Source: Pseudodonghicola flavimaris
Lineage (GTDB): Bacteria > Pseudomonadota > Alphaproteobacteria > Rhodobacterales > Rhodobacteraceae
NCBI RefSeq assembly: GCF_030164425.1
Contig: NZ_JASNJD010000004.1
Coordinates: 1-64,000, forward strand
Direction of reading: 5' to 3'
DNA length: 64,000 nt
How positions within the stretch are numbered: the stretch's first letter is position 1; every line of letters begins with the position of its first letter. This document shows, in pieces, positions 26,548 to 35,338 of this stretch. The notes below the pieces were generated by a model. That model had not been told where the DNA came from. It ran no database searches and saw nothing but the letters and a program-made list of their open reading frames with translations. The translations under genes and the position numbers were made by a program.

Positions 26548-27708
26548 ATGCCAGAGCTCACCGAAGACGATCTGCACGCGCTGGGGTATCTGTTCCCGGC
26601 CCGCCCCGGCATGACGGAGGCCGAGGTGCAGACCCCCTGCCTGATCGTCGATCTCGATGCCTTCGGGCGCAACCTGGCCCGGATGCGCGATTTTTGCGCC
26701 ACGGCGGGGATCGCGCTGAGGCCGCATGCCAAGACCCACAAATGCCCTGAGATCGCCCGTCACCAGATCGGCCACGGCGCCGTGGGCATCTGCTGCCAGA
26801 AACTGTCGGAGGCCGAGCATTTCGCCCGCGCCGGTTTGCCTGACATCCTGCTGGCCAATGAAATCCGCGATCCGGTCAAGATCGACCGGCTGGCGCAACT
26901 GCCGAAGCTGGGCACCCGGATCAGCTGCTGCCTCGATGATCCGGAGGCCGTCGCGGTGTTTTCGGCGGCAGCGCAGCGCCATGGCACCGATCTGGCCTGT
27001 CTGGTGGAGATCGACTGCGGCGCCGGGCGCTGCGGTGTCGCCACGCCGGAGACGGCGGTGGAGATCGCCCGGGCCATAGCCGCCGCCCCGGGGCTGCGTT
27101 TCGACGGCATTCAGGCCTATCAGGGGTCGATGCAGCATATCTACGATCACGCCGCCCGGGCCGAGGCGGCCGAGGCCGCGATCGCCCAGACCCGGGCGGT
27201 GGTCGCGGCGCTGGCGGCGGCGGGGCTGCCCTGCCGCACCGTCACCGGCGGTGGCACCGGCAGCTTTGCCTTCGAGGCGGCCTCCGGCGTCTATACAGAG
27301 CTGCAATGCGGCTCCTACATCTTCATGGATGCCGATTACGGCAAGGTGCTGGACGCCGGGGGAGAGCGGCTGGATGTGGCGGGGTTCGAAAACGCGCTGT
27401 TCCTGCTGACCTCGGTGATGAGCCACGCCAAGCCGGACCGTGCCGTCTGCGATGCCGGGCTGAAGGCGCAATCGGTGGACAGCGGGCTGCCGGTGGTCTT
27501 CGGGCGGTCGGACGTCACCTATCTGGCCTGTTCCGACGAACATGGCGAGATCGCCGATCCGGCGGGCGCGCTGAAGATCAACGACCGGCTCAGACTGGTG
27601 CCGGGCCATTGCGACCCCACCTGCAACTTGCATGACTGGTATGTGGGGCTGCGGGGCGACCGGGTCGAAACCCTATGGCGCATAACCGCCCGGGGGCCGG
27701 GGCTGTGA
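26548..27708 (+). CDS. DSD1-family PLP enzyme (D-threonine aldolase / hydroxyaspartate aldolase-like)
   Basis: 386 residues from the ATG at 26548 (GAAGGGG upstream). An alanine-racemase-like barrel with the PLP lysine K62 in RPHAKTHKCPEIA, preceded by the family element TPCLIVDLDAFGRNLARM. The C-terminal metal-site region carries HxCDPTCNLHDW (GHCDPTCNLHDW), where a divalent ion binds in D-threonine aldolase, D-serine dehydratase and beta-hydroxyaspartate aldolase. It would cleave or dehydrate a D-configured hydroxy amino acid, releasing glycine in the aldolase case. The agmatinase-type gene starts 19 bp downstream, so the two are co-transcribed. None of the other beta-hydroxyaspartate-cycle genes is nearby. 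Confidence 0.88.
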   Translation: MPELTEDDLHALGYLFPARPGMTEAEVQTPCLIVDLDAFGRNLARMRDFCATAGIALRPHAKTHKCPEIARHQIGHGAVGICCQKLSEAEHFARAGLPDILLANEIRDPVKIDRLAQLPKLGTRISCCLDDPEAVAVFSAAAQRHGTDLACLVEIDCGAGRCGVATPETAVEIARAIAAAPGLRFDGIQAYQGSMQHIYDHAARAEAAEAAIAQTRAVVAALAAAGLPCRTVTGGGTGSFAFEAASGVYTELQCGSYIFMDADYGKVLDAGGERLDVAGFENALFLLTSVMSHAKPDRAVCDAGLKAQSVDSGLPVVFGRSDVTYLACSDEHGEIADPAGALKINDRLRLVPGHCDPTCNLHDWYVGLRGDRVETLWRITARGPGL

Positions 27709-27727
27709 CAGAACAGAGGACGATGAG

Positions 27728-28687
27728 ATGAGCGATGCGCATGGCTATGAGAGCGGCCGGCTGAACCTGCCCTTCGTGGGGATCTCCACCTTCGGCAAGC
27801 GGCCCTACCAGGGCGACTGGGACCGCATCGATGCCGATGTGGCGGTGCTGGGCGCGCCTTTCGATTTCGGCACCCAGTTCCGCGCCGGCGCCCGCTTCGG
27901 CCCGCGCGCGGTGCGCGAGGCTTCGACGCTGTTCAGCTTCGGCCATGCCGGCGCCTACGATCACGAGGATGACGCCACCTATCTGCCGGCCTCGGTACGG
28001 ATCGTGGATATCGGCGATGCCGACATCGTCCACACCGATACGCCGCGCAGCCACGCCAATATCCGCGCCGGGGTGCAGGCGATCCTGAAGGCGGGGGCGC
28101 TGCCGGTGGTGATCGGCGGCGATCATTCCGTCAACATCCCCTGTATCGAGGCCTTCGAGGGGCAGGGACCGATCCATATCCTGCAGATCGACGCGCATCT
28201 GGATTTCGTCGACGTACGCCACGGGGTGACCGCCGGCCACGGCAACCCGATGCGACGCGCGGCGGAGAAACCCTATGTCACCGGGCTGACGCAGGTGGGC
28301 ATTCGCAATGTCTCCTCCACCGCGCGAGAGGGCTATGAGGACGCCCGCCGCATGGGGTCGGACATCCTGTCGGTGCGCCAGGCGCGCAAACTGGGGCCGC
28401 AGGGGGTGATCGCCCGTATCCCCGAAGGCGCGCGGGTCTATGTCACGCTCGATATCGACGGGTTCTGCCCCTCGATCGCACCGGGCACCGGCACCCCGTC
28501 GCACGGTGGTTTTCTCTACTACGACGTGCTGGAGATGCTGCAGGCGCTGGCCCGGCGGCATGAGGTGGTCGGCATCGATCTGGTCGAGGTCGCCCCCGAT
28601 TACGATCCGACCGGCTCCACCCCGATCCTGGCGGCGCAGATCCTGCTGAATTTCCTGGGCTTCGTGTTTCACGCCCGCGGCGCCTGA
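27728..28687 (+). CDS. speB: agmatinase/guanidino-acid ureohydrolase family protein
   Basis: 319 residues of the arginase fold. The Mn-binding motifs are GGDHSVN, DAHLDFVD and LDIDGFCPSIAPGTGTP; both Asp of DxD and the His are kept, so it should be active. Where most relatives have DxDxxDP, this one reads DIDGFCP, with Cys replacing the non-ligand Asp. The family cleaves urea from agmatine, guanidinobutyrate, guanidinopropionate or similar compounds; the residues visible here do not separate these, so the speB name is tentative. It follows the DSD1-type gene by 19 bp and is convergent with the rhodanese gene, with a terminator between them. Confidence 0.82.
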   Translation: MSDAHGYESGRLNLPFVGISTFGKRPYQGDWDRIDADVAVLGAPFDFGTQFRAGARFGPRAVREASTLFSFGHAGAYDHEDDATYLPASVRIVDIGDADIVHTDTPRSHANIRAGVQAILKAGALPVVIGGDHSVNIPCIEAFEGQGPIHILQIDAHLDFVDVRHGVTAGHGNPMRRAAEKPYVTGLTQVGIRNVSSTAREGYEDARRMGSDILSVRQARKLGPQGVIARIPEGARVYVTLDIDGFCPSIAPGTGTPSHGGFLYYDVLEMLQALARRHEVVGIDLVEVAPDYDPTGSTPILAAQILLNFLGFVFHARGA

Positions 28688-28701
28688 ACGCGCGGAGGGC
28701 G

Positions 28702-28729
28702 AAAAAAGGCCCCGGAGGGGTCCGGGGCC
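28702..28729 (-). terminator. Rho-independent terminator ending the 13-gene leftward operon
   Basis: A perfect 9-bp stem (GGCCCCGGA at 28708-28716 with TCCGGGGCC at 28721-28729) and a GGGG tetraloop. On the plus strand it is preceded by AAAAAA (28702-28707), so read leftward the hairpin is followed by a run of U. It therefore terminates the rhodanese-end transcript; in the other direction it lacks a U tract. Confidence 0.9.
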
Positions 28730-28787
28730 AAGTGTCACGCTTCCGGCCGATGCAATCGGGCCGGACGCATGACGGGGAATGTTCCGC

Positions 28788-29189
28788 TCACTTGCGCGGT
28801 TCGGGGAATTCGACCGGGCCGCCCTGATCGGCCCAGGTGGAGAAGCCTTCGCGCAGATGGGCGCATTCGAACCCCATGTCGTTCAGCGTCGCGGTGCTGA
28901 GTGCCGAGCGCCAGCCGGAGGCGCAGTGAAACACGAATTTCTTGTCCTCGCCGAAGATCGGCTTGAAATAGGGGCTGTCGGGGTCGATCCAGAATTCCAC
29001 CATGCCGCGGGGGCAGTGGAAGCTGCCGGGAATGAAGCCCGAGCGCTGGCGTTCGCGCACGTCGCGCAGATCGACCACCACCACATTGGGATCGTCCAGC
29101 ATGGCGATCAGATCCTTGGTTTCGATCTCCTCGATCCGGGCACGGGCGTTCTTCACCATTTCGCTTACGGGGACGGTCAGTCTGGGCAT
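28788..29189 (-). CDS. rhodanese-like domain sulfurtransferase
   Basis: 133 residues, one rhodanese domain. The active-site loop is HCASGWRSA with the catalytic Cys near residue 93; VVVDLRDVRERQRSGFIPGS is the other family hallmark. Such enzymes carry sulfane sulfur as a Cys persulfide. It is the last gene of the leftward operon, 29 bp after DppF with AAGGA before the ATG, and a strong terminator follows. Its presence at the end of an operon that also codes for a Cys/Met-metabolism PLP enzyme suggests that sulfur is released from the substrate and handled here (inference). Confidence 0.92.
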   Translation of the reverse strand: MPRLTVPVSEMVKNARARIEEIETKDLIAMLDDPNVVVVDLRDVRERQRSGFIPGSFHCPRGMVEFWIDPDSPYFKPIFGEDKKFVFHCASGWRSALSTATLNDMGFECAHLREGFSTWADQGGPVEFPEPRK

Positions 29190-29218
29190 GGTTGTGTTCC
29201 TTACAGTCGGTTACCGGG

Positions 29219-30271
29219 TCAGAGCAGGGGGGCGGGGGTGATCTCGGGGTCGATCGCGGGGGCGGTTTCGGGCGGCGCCGGGGCGTCGGCGAAGTGACAG
29301 CGCACCTGGCGGCCGTCGGGCAGGGTCCTCAGCTCCGGCTCGACGCGGTTGCACAGCGCCTGCTGCGCCGGGCAGCGACCATAGAGCCGGCAGCGGGTGC
29401 CGCTGGGGTTGATCGGGCTTTGCGGATCGCCATCCAGCTTGATCCGCTCGCGCCTGGCGCCTTCGCGCAGGGTGGGGATCGCCGACAGCAGCGCCCGGGT
29501 ATAGGGATGGGCGGGATGATGGAACAGCGGGTCGGTTGCGCCGCTCTCCACCACCTGGCCCAGATACATCACCACGATCCGGCTGCACAGAAGCCGCACT
29601 ACGTTCAGATCGTGGCTGACGAAGAGCAGCGCCACCCCCTGTTCGTGGCGGATCTTGTCCAGCAGTTGCAGCACGGTGGCCTGCACCGAGACATCCAGCG
29701 CCGAGGTCGGCTCGTCCAGCACCAGCAGCCGGGGCTCCACCACCATGGCGCGGGCGATGCCGACCCGTGCCTTCTGCCCGCCGGAGAGCTGGTGCGGAAA
29801 CCGGCTCAGCAGCTCCAGCGGCAGGTTGACCGAGCGCGCCGCCGCCTCGACCCGGGCCTGCACCTCGGCGCGGTTTTTCGGGCGTTTGAGCTGGCGCAGC
29901 GGATCGGCGATCAGGTCGAAGATGCTGAAGCGCGGATTCAGGCTTTCGGTCGGGTCCTGGAACACCATCTGGATGTCGCTGCGCAGTGGCGATTTCGAAA
30001 ACGCCGCCGCCGACATGGCCGAGATATCCCGGCCGTCGACAAAGAGCTTGCCGGAGGTCGCATCGACCAGCCGGCACAGCAGCCGCGACAGGGTGGATTT
30101 GCCGCAGCCGGATTCGCCGACCAGCCCCAGCGCCTCGCCGGGGTGGATCGACAGGCTGACGTCATCGACCGCATGCAGCTTGACCGGCTCGCGCCCGGTC
30201 AGCGCATTGCTGTGCTTCAGCACGAAATGCTTCTTCAGGTTTTCGACGCAGAGGATGGGGGACTGGCTCAC
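29219..30271 (-). CDS. peptide/nickel-type ABC transporter ATP-binding protein (DppF-like)
   Basis: 350 residues with GTG start overlapping the previous stop (GTGA). Walker A GESGCGKSTL, Q-loop, signature LSGGQKARVGIARAM and Walker B LLVLDEPTSALD are all present. The C-terminal oligopeptide-family extension ends with a Cys-rich segment (SGTRCRLYGRCPAQQALC), usual for DppF/OppF and possibly an Fe-S site. It powers import with DppD through the two permeases. The binding protein is not in this operon; a matching one is coded at 51732-53327 in the neighbouring rightward operon. Confidence 0.92.
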   Translation of the reverse strand: MSQSPILCVENLKKHFVLKHSNALTGREPVKLHAVDDVSLSIHPGEALGLVGESGCGKSTLSRLLCRLVDATSGKLFVDGRDISAMSAAAFSKSPLRSDIQMVFQDPTESLNPRFSIFDLIADPLRQLKRPKNRAEVQARVEAAARSVNLPLELLSRFPHQLSGGQKARVGIARAMVVEPRLLVLDEPTSALDVSVQATVLQLLDKIRHEQGVALLFVSHDLNVVRLLCSRIVVMYLGQVVESGATDPLFHHPAHPYTRALLSAIPTLREGARRERIKLDGDPQSPINPSGTRCRLYGRCPAQQALCNRVEPELRTLPDGRQVRCHFADAPAPPETAPAIDPEITPAPLL

Positions 30272-31245
30272 AACGGATACCTGCAGGCGACAAGATGGTT
30301 GGGACCGGCAGGCTCGGGGCGCAGCCCCGGCGCCTCGCAGCCGGGCTGATGCCGCGGGCAGCGGTCGGCGAAGCGGCAGGGGGGCAGATCGCTGCGGCGC
30401 AGGTCGGGCAGCGAGCCGGGGATCGCGCGCAGGTCATGGACACTCTCGACCAGCGAGGGCACGCTGCCCAGCAGTCCGGTGGTATAGGGATGGCGCGGCC
30501 GGGCGAACAGTTCGGCCACCGGCGCGGTCTCAACCACATGGCCGGCGTGCATCACCACGATGCGGTCGCAGTATTCCGAGGCCAGGGCCAGATCGTGGGT
30601 GATCAGCACGGTGCCGAGGTTGCCGGCGCGGGCGACGTCGCGGATCAGATCCATGATCACCGCCTGGGTGGTGACATCCAGCCCGGTGGTGGGTTCGTCC
30701 GCGATCAGCAGCCGCGGCTCGCAGGCCAGCGCGGCGGCGATGCCGATCCGCTGGCAGAGCCCGCCCGACAGCTCGAACGGGTAGGCGCTCATGCGTTTTT
30801 CCGGGTCGGGGATACGGACCTGGCGCATCGCCTGCAGCACCCGGGCCTTCACCTCGGCGGGGGCGGCGGGGGTGTGGCGGGCGATCACATCGGCGATCTG
30901 ATCGCCGACCGGGCGGATCGGGTTCAGCGCCGTGCGTGGGTTCTGGAAGATGATCGAGGCCTCCTTGCCGCGCCAGAGATCGCGCGCGCGCGGCGACATC
31001 GCCATGACATCGCGGTTCTCGAAACGGATATCGCCGGAGAGGATTCGCGCCGCCTTGTCGAGGATGCCCATGATGGCAAAGGCGGTCACCGATTTGCCCG
31101 AGCCGCTTTCGCCGACGATGCCGATGATCTCGCCCGGGGCCAGATCGAAGCTGACGTTTTCCAGCACATGCACGGTGCCGTGACGGGTGCGGAAATCGAC
31201 CGTCAGGTCGCGGACGGACAGCAGAGGAGGCGTGGTGGAGGTCAT
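30268..31245 (-). CDS. peptide/nickel-type ABC transporter ATP-binding protein (DppD-like)
   Basis: 325 residues from the ATG at 31245, which overlaps the DppC stop by 4 nt. Walker A GESGSGKSV, signature ELSGGLCQRIGIAAAL, Walker B LLIADEPTTGLDVT, and a C-terminal oligo_HPY region with PPCRFADRCPRHQPGC. The signature reads LSGGLCQR instead of LSGGMRQR, a mild change. It pairs with the DppF-like protein as the second ATPase of the importer. Co-transcription with hydantoinase, carbamoylase and acyl-CoA genes indicates that the imported compound is the operon's substrate. Confidence 0.92.
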   Translation of the reverse strand: MTSTTPPLLSVRDLTVDFRTRHGTVHVLENVSFDLAPGEIIGIVGESGSGKSVTAFAIMGILDKAARILSGDIRFENRDVMAMSPRARDLWRGKEASIIFQNPRTALNPIRPVGDQIADVIARHTPAAPAEVKARVLQAMRQVRIPDPEKRMSAYPFELSGGLCQRIGIAAALACEPRLLIADEPTTGLDVTTQAVIMDLIRDVARAGNLGTVLITHDLALASEYCDRIVVMHAGHVVETAPVAELFARPRHPYTTGLLGSVPSLVESVHDLRAIPGSLPDLRRSDLPPCRFADRCPRHQPGCEAPGLRPEPAGPNHLVACRYPL

Positions 31246-32105
31246 GTCCGGGCTCTCGGGTCGAGGATGTCGCGCAGCGCATCGCCGAGCAGATTGAAGG
31301 TGAAGACGGCCAGCATCAGCGCCAGGCCGGGGAACAGGAAGATCCACCATTGCCCGGAGGCGATGAAGCGGGCGCCCTCGGCCACCAGGATGCCCCATTC
31401 GGGCGTCGGCGGCCGCACCCCCATACCGAGAAACGACAGCCCGGCCGCGTTCAGCACCGCCCAGCCGAGGTTGACCGAGGCCTGGATTACCAGCGGCGAC
31501 AGGATGTTGGGCAGCAGAAAGACCAGCAGGATCCGCCCATGGCCCGAGCCGCCGACCCGCGCCGCCTCGACATAACCCATGTGACGGCGCACGTTGACCT
31601 CGGCCCGGGCCAGCCGGACGTAGAACGGCAGGTTGATGATGGCGGTGGCATAGATCACGTTCATCACCGTATTGCCGAGCGCGGCAACCATCGCCATCGC
31701 CAGCACGAACAGCGGGAAGGCCATCAGCACATCGACGAAACGGCTGGAGACGGTGTCGAGCACACCACCGAAATAGCCCAGCACCGCTCCGATCAGCGAT
31801 CCGGCCACGCAGGACAGCCCGACTGCGCCGAAGGCGATGAGCATGTCCAGCCGGGTCGCCACCAACACGCGGGAGAAGACATCGCGGCCCAGCTGATCGG
31901 TGCCGAACCAGTAGGTGGCCGAAGGCGGCATCAGCGCATCGTCGGGGTTGGTCGCCAGCGGATCGTGCGGCGCCAGCAGCGGCCCGAGGATCGCGGCGAG
32001 GATCAGCAGCGCGAACAGCAGGAAGGCGACCTGATGCAGCCGGTTCTCGGACAGGATGTAGCGCAGGGTCGCCAGCCGTCCGGTGGAGGAATGTGTCGCT
32101 GCCAT
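31242..32105 (-). CDS. peptide/nickel-type ABC transporter permease (DppC-like)
   Basis: 287 residues with the DppC layout: an N-terminal helix (about residues 25-48), a periplasmic stretch with TNPDDALMPPSATYWFGTDQLGRDVFSR, and a five-helix BPD-transporter domain. The EAA-loop is EAARVGGSGHGRILLVFLLPN, the contact site for the ATPase. The start overlaps the DppB stop by 1 nt and its stop overlaps DppD by 4 nt, so stoichiometric expression is likely. Confidence 0.93.
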   Translation of the reverse strand: MAATHSSTGRLATLRYILSENRLHQVAFLLFALLILAAILGPLLAPHDPLATNPDDALMPPSATYWFGTDQLGRDVFSRVLVATRLDMLIAFGAVGLSCVAGSLIGAVLGYFGGVLDTVSSRFVDVLMAFPLFVLAMAMVAALGNTVMNVIYATAIINLPFYVRLARAEVNVRRHMGYVEAARVGGSGHGRILLVFLLPNILSPLVIQASVNLGWAVLNAAGLSFLGMGVRPPTPEWGILVAEGARFIASGQWWIFLFPGLALMLAVFTFNLLGDALRDILDPRART

Positions 32106-33115
32106 CAGCTCAGCCCCGCGCGCGGATCGACCAGCCCGGCGAGGAGGTCGGTGACAAGGTTCACCAGCAGGAAGATGCCGGCCATGATCAGCATGAAGGC
32201 CTGCAGCGGCGCGTAATCGAGCGAGATCAGGCTGTCCATCGCATAGGCGCCGATGCCGGGCCAGGCAAAGACCTTCTCGACCAGCACATTGGCCCCCAGC
32301 ATGTAGGAAAACGTCATCCCCAGCGAGGTCACCACCGGCAGCATCGCGTTGCGGAAGGCATAGGTCATCACGATCTTGCGCCGGGTCAGCCCGTTGGCCC
32401 GGGCGGTGCGGATGAACTCGCTGGACAGCACGTTCAGCATCGAGGCCCGGGTCATCCGCGCCAGCGGGGCCAGCGCGAAGATCGCCATGGTGATGCCCGG
32501 CAGCAGGATTTGTTTGAACGCGGCCCAGGTGGTCTCGGGGTCGCCGTCGATCAGCCCGTCGATCAGGATGAAGCCGGTGACGGTGGGCGGTTTGAACATG
32601 AAGGGATCGAGCCGTCCGGTCGGCTCCGGCGCGACACCGAGGATGTAGTAAAACAGGTAGATCAGCAGCAGCCCGGTGACGAAGGTGGGCATCGACACCC
32701 CCAGCGTCGCGATGATCCGGCAGAGCTGATCGACCCAGGAGCCGGGCTTGAGCGCCGCCACTACCCCCAGCGGGATCGACACGGCGATCGCCAGCAGGAA
32801 GGCGAAGATCGTCAGCTCGGCCGAGGCGGGCAGCCGGGTCAGCATCTCGGTCGCGACCGGCTGACCGGTGGAGATCGAGGTGCCCAGATCGCCCTGCCAG
32901 AGCGCGCCGAGATAGATCCAGAACTGTTCGATCAGCGATTTGTCGAGACCGAGCGCCACCCGGATTTTCTCCACATCCTCGTTCGACATCGCCGGGTTCG
33001 AGGCGAAGAACACCGCCGGATCGCCCGGCAGCACCCGGGTGATCAGGAAGGTCGCGATCAGCACCCCGAAAAGGGTGGGGATCGAACTGAGGATGCGCCA
33101 GACGATCTTGCTCAT
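32105..33115 (-). CDS. peptide/nickel-type ABC transporter permease (DppB-like)
   Basis: 336 residues. It starts with the DppB hallmark helix (IVWRILSSIPTLFGVLIATF) and VLPGDPA, followed by a six-helix permease domain; the EAA-type loop reads IRTARANGLTRRKIVMTYAFRN. It lies 43 bp after the MaoC stop, the largest gap inside this operon, so an internal promoter is possible though none is clear. With DppC it forms the membrane channel of the importer. Confidence 0.93.
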   Translation of the reverse strand: MSKIVWRILSSIPTLFGVLIATFLITRVLPGDPAVFFASNPAMSNEDVEKIRVALGLDKSLIEQFWIYLGALWQGDLGTSISTGQPVATEMLTRLPASAELTIFAFLLAIAVSIPLGVVAALKPGSWVDQLCRIIATLGVSMPTFVTGLLLIYLFYYILGVAPEPTGRLDPFMFKPPTVTGFILIDGLIDGDPETTWAAFKQILLPGITMAIFALAPLARMTRASMLNVLSSEFIRTARANGLTRRKIVMTYAFRNAMLPVVTSLGMTFSYMLGANVLVEKVFAWPGIGAYAMDSLISLDYAPLQAFMLIMAGIFLLVNLVTDLLAGLVDPRAGLS

Positions 33116-33158
33116 GCGCAGGGCTCCCGTTGGGCGTCAGAGGCGGAGGCGGGGCAGG

Positions 33159-33626
33159 TCATCGGGCGGCCTCGTCCCCCGGTCGGCACAGAAGAAAGAT
33201 CAGGTGATCGCCGCTGACAACCTCTGTCCCGTCGGCTTTCAGCAGAAATCCGCGTTCGGTGGCCAGCCCGCGCCCGGGTTTCGAGGTCATTCGCTTGTCG
33301 ACGAATTCCAGCCGCAGATAGACCTCTTCGCCGGGATAGAGCGGCGCGCTGAACTTGATGTCGGTCCAGCCGAGCGAGGCGGTGACAGATCGTTCGAATA
33401 CCCCGAGCTGCGATTTCAGCCCCTCGATCAGCGCCAGGCTGAACAGCCCGTGGGCGATGCGGCCGTCGAAGCCCGCCTCCCGCGCGAAGGCTTCGTCCAT
33501 ATGGACCGGATGGCGTTCGCCGGTCAGCGCGGCATAGGTGTCGATATCGGAGATCGTGATGCGGCGCCGCGGCGAGATCAGCGCCGCGCCGGGAGTGAAA
33601 TCCTCGAACCAGATCTGATCGGTCAT
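33159..33626 (-). CDS. MaoC-family (R)-specific enoyl-CoA hydratase-like protein
   Basis: 155 residues, one hot-dog domain. The catalytic hydratase-2 motif is visible: TGERHPVHMDEAFAREAGFDGRIAHGLFS (shown in part: D/H positions are PVHMDE and the AHGL element). It would hydrate a 2-enoyl-CoA or dehydrate a 3-hydroxyacyl-CoA. The start overlaps the ligase stop (ATGA). A second, longer MaoC protein is coded at 46601, and a crotonase-type hydratase at 40288, so the regulon has three hydratase options, perhaps for different chain lengths or stereochemistry. Confidence 0.88.
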   Translation of the reverse strand: MTDQIWFEDFTPGAALISPRRRITISDIDTYAALTGERHPVHMDEAFAREAGFDGRIAHGLFSLALIEGLKSQLGVFERSVTASLGWTDIKFSAPLYPGEEVYLRLEFVDKRMTSKPGRGLATERGFLLKADGTEVVSGDHLIFLLCRPGDEAAR

Positions 33627-35338
33627 TGCTTCGCACTCCATTCGGCCTGTTGCAGGGCGCGCCAGTCCACCTTTCTGCTGCCCGATTGTGGCAGGCTGTC
33701 GACGAATTCGACGATCCGCGGGATCTTGTAGGCGGCCATATGCGCGCGGGCAAATTCGGTGATCGTTCTGGCGTCGACCTGCGCCGCCTGGCCGGGTTTC
33801 AGCACGATCAGCGCCTTGACGGTTTCGCCACGATAGGGGTCGGGGGCAGAGATCACGCAGCATTCCTGCACCGCCGGATGGCGATAGAGCAGGGTTTCGC
33901 ATTCCGCCGGCCAGACCTTGAAGCCCGACACGCTGATCATCCGTTTCAGCCGGTCGACGATGAAGAAATAGCCTTCCGCGTCGACATAGCCCAGATCGCC
34001 GGTCCTGAGCCACAGCCGGTCCTGCAGCGGGATCAGCGTCTCTGCCGTCGCCTCCGGGCGGTTCCAGTAGCCCGCCATCACCTGCGGCCCGGAAATCAGG
34101 ATTTCTCCCAGTTCGCCCTGCGGCTTTTCCGCAAGCGTGTCGGGGTCGACCACGATGGATAGGGTGTCGAAGATCGGCAGGCCCAAGCATTGCGGCTTTG
34201 GCCGGGCCGGCGGGTTGATATGGGTGGCCGAGATCGTCTCGGTCAGCCCGTAGCCCTCGCAGAATTCCAGCCCGTAGCGGTCGCGCAGCTCCAGCGCCAC
34301 GGCGGCGGGCATCGAGGCGCCGCCGCCGGTCAGCACGGTGATATGGGCCAGACAGGCGGGATCGAACTTCTCGCTCGCCATCACGTCGACGATCATGGTG
34401 GGCGCGGCGCTCCACCAGGTGACTTTGTGGCGGGTGAAGAGATCGGGGATGATGTCGCGGTCCCAGCGGGTCATGATCACCAGCGCGGCGCCGGCGAAGA
34501 TCCCCGCACTCATCGAGGCCTGCATGCCGGCGACATGGAACATCGGCATGAAGGAGGTCATCACCGAGCGGTCATCCAGCCCGTACCATTTCGCTTGGGC
34601 GGCGGCGGTGAAGGCCACGGTGGAATGCGGGTGCATGCAGGCCTTGGGCTTGCCGGTGGTGCCGGAACTGTAGGGCATCACCGCGATATCGGCGCTGCTG
34701 GCGGCATAGGGGGTGGGGCGGTGGCCGGCGACGATGGCGGCCTCGAAATCGGTTTCCGTCTCCGGCCGCAGCGCGGCGCGGGGCGCCTGCATCACCGGCG
34801 GCAGCGGTTCTGCCGGAGCGGTGGGGGCCTCATCGGCGTAATGGGCGACGATCAGCCGGTCGAACAGTTCCGGCATCAGCGGGCGGAAGCGATCGACCAG
34901 CTCGTCGCCGACGATGGCCAGACGGGCACCGCTGTCGCGGGCGTAATGTTCCAGCTCTTCGGTGGTGTTCATCGGGTTGATCGGCACCACCACCGCATCG
35001 GCGCGCAGGATGGCGTGAAAGGCAGTGACGAATTGCGGCGAGTTCTGCAGATCGACCAGCACCCGGTCGCCGGGACGCAGGCCGCGATGCTGCAGGTAGC
35101 CGGCCAGCGCCTCGACCCTGGCATAGAGCTCTGCGTAACGGGTGGTGCGGCCGTAGTAGTACAGCGCCGGCCGGTCAGGTGCACGGCGGGCGGCGTGCTC
35201 CAGGTTGCCGACGGCATTGCCTTGCGGAAAGTCCAGATGCGCCGGCAGCCCGGCGGGCCAGAAGGGCGATTGCGCTCCGGCTCTGATCGCCGGGGCGGCG
35301 GCGGGGGTCGGGCCGGTGCCGGCGCGCGTTTCGGTCAA
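33623..35338 (-). CDS. AMP-binding acyl-CoA ligase
   Basis: 571 residues if translation starts at the TTG at 35338, which overlaps the carbamoylase stop (TTGA) and has AGGA just upstream; no ATG lies in a suitable place. Adenylate-forming motifs are complete: YSSGTTGKPKACMHPH phosphate loop, FHVAGMQ, EGYGLTETISATH, TGDLGY, and RLKRMISVSGFKVWPAECE. The closing GSRKVDWR holds the catalytic Lys. It converts the imported or ring-opened carboxylic acid to its CoA ester, the entry step for the acyl-CoA dehydrogenases and hydratases in this operon. Medium-chain or aryl acids are typical for relatives. Confidence 0.9.
   Translation of the reverse strand: MTETRAGTGPTPAAAPAIRAGAQSPFWPAGLPAHLDFPQGNAVGNLEHAARRAPDRPALYYYGRTTRYAELYARVEALAGYLQHRGLRPGDRVLVDLQNSPQFVTAFHAILRADAVVVPINPMNTTEELEHYARDSGARLAIVGDELVDRFRPLMPELFDRLIVAHYADEAPTAPAEPLPPVMQAPRAALRPETETDFEAAIVAGHRPTPYAASSADIAVMPYSSGTTGKPKACMHPHSTVAFTAAAQAKWYGLDDRSVMTSFMPMFHVAGMQASMSAGIFAGAALVIMTRWDRDIIPDLFTRHKVTWWSAAPTMIVDVMASEKFDPACLAHITVLTGGGASMPAAVALELRDRYGLEFCEGYGLTETISATHINPPARPKPQCLGLPIFDTLSIVVDPDTLAEKPQGELGEILISGPQVMAGYWNRPEATAETLIPLQDRLWLRTGDLGYVDAEGYFFIVDRLKRMISVSGFKVWPAECETLLYRHPAVQECCVISAPDPYRGETVKALIVLKPGQAAQVDARTITEFARAHMAAYKIPRIVEFVDSLPQSGSRKVDWRALQQAEWSAKQ

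Noticed and set aside
26548-28687. Beta-hydroxyaspartate cycle from the DSD1-type gene.
   Set aside because: None of the other cycle genes (aminotransferase, dehydratase, iminosuccinate reductase) is adjacent; the partner is an agmatinase-family gene.
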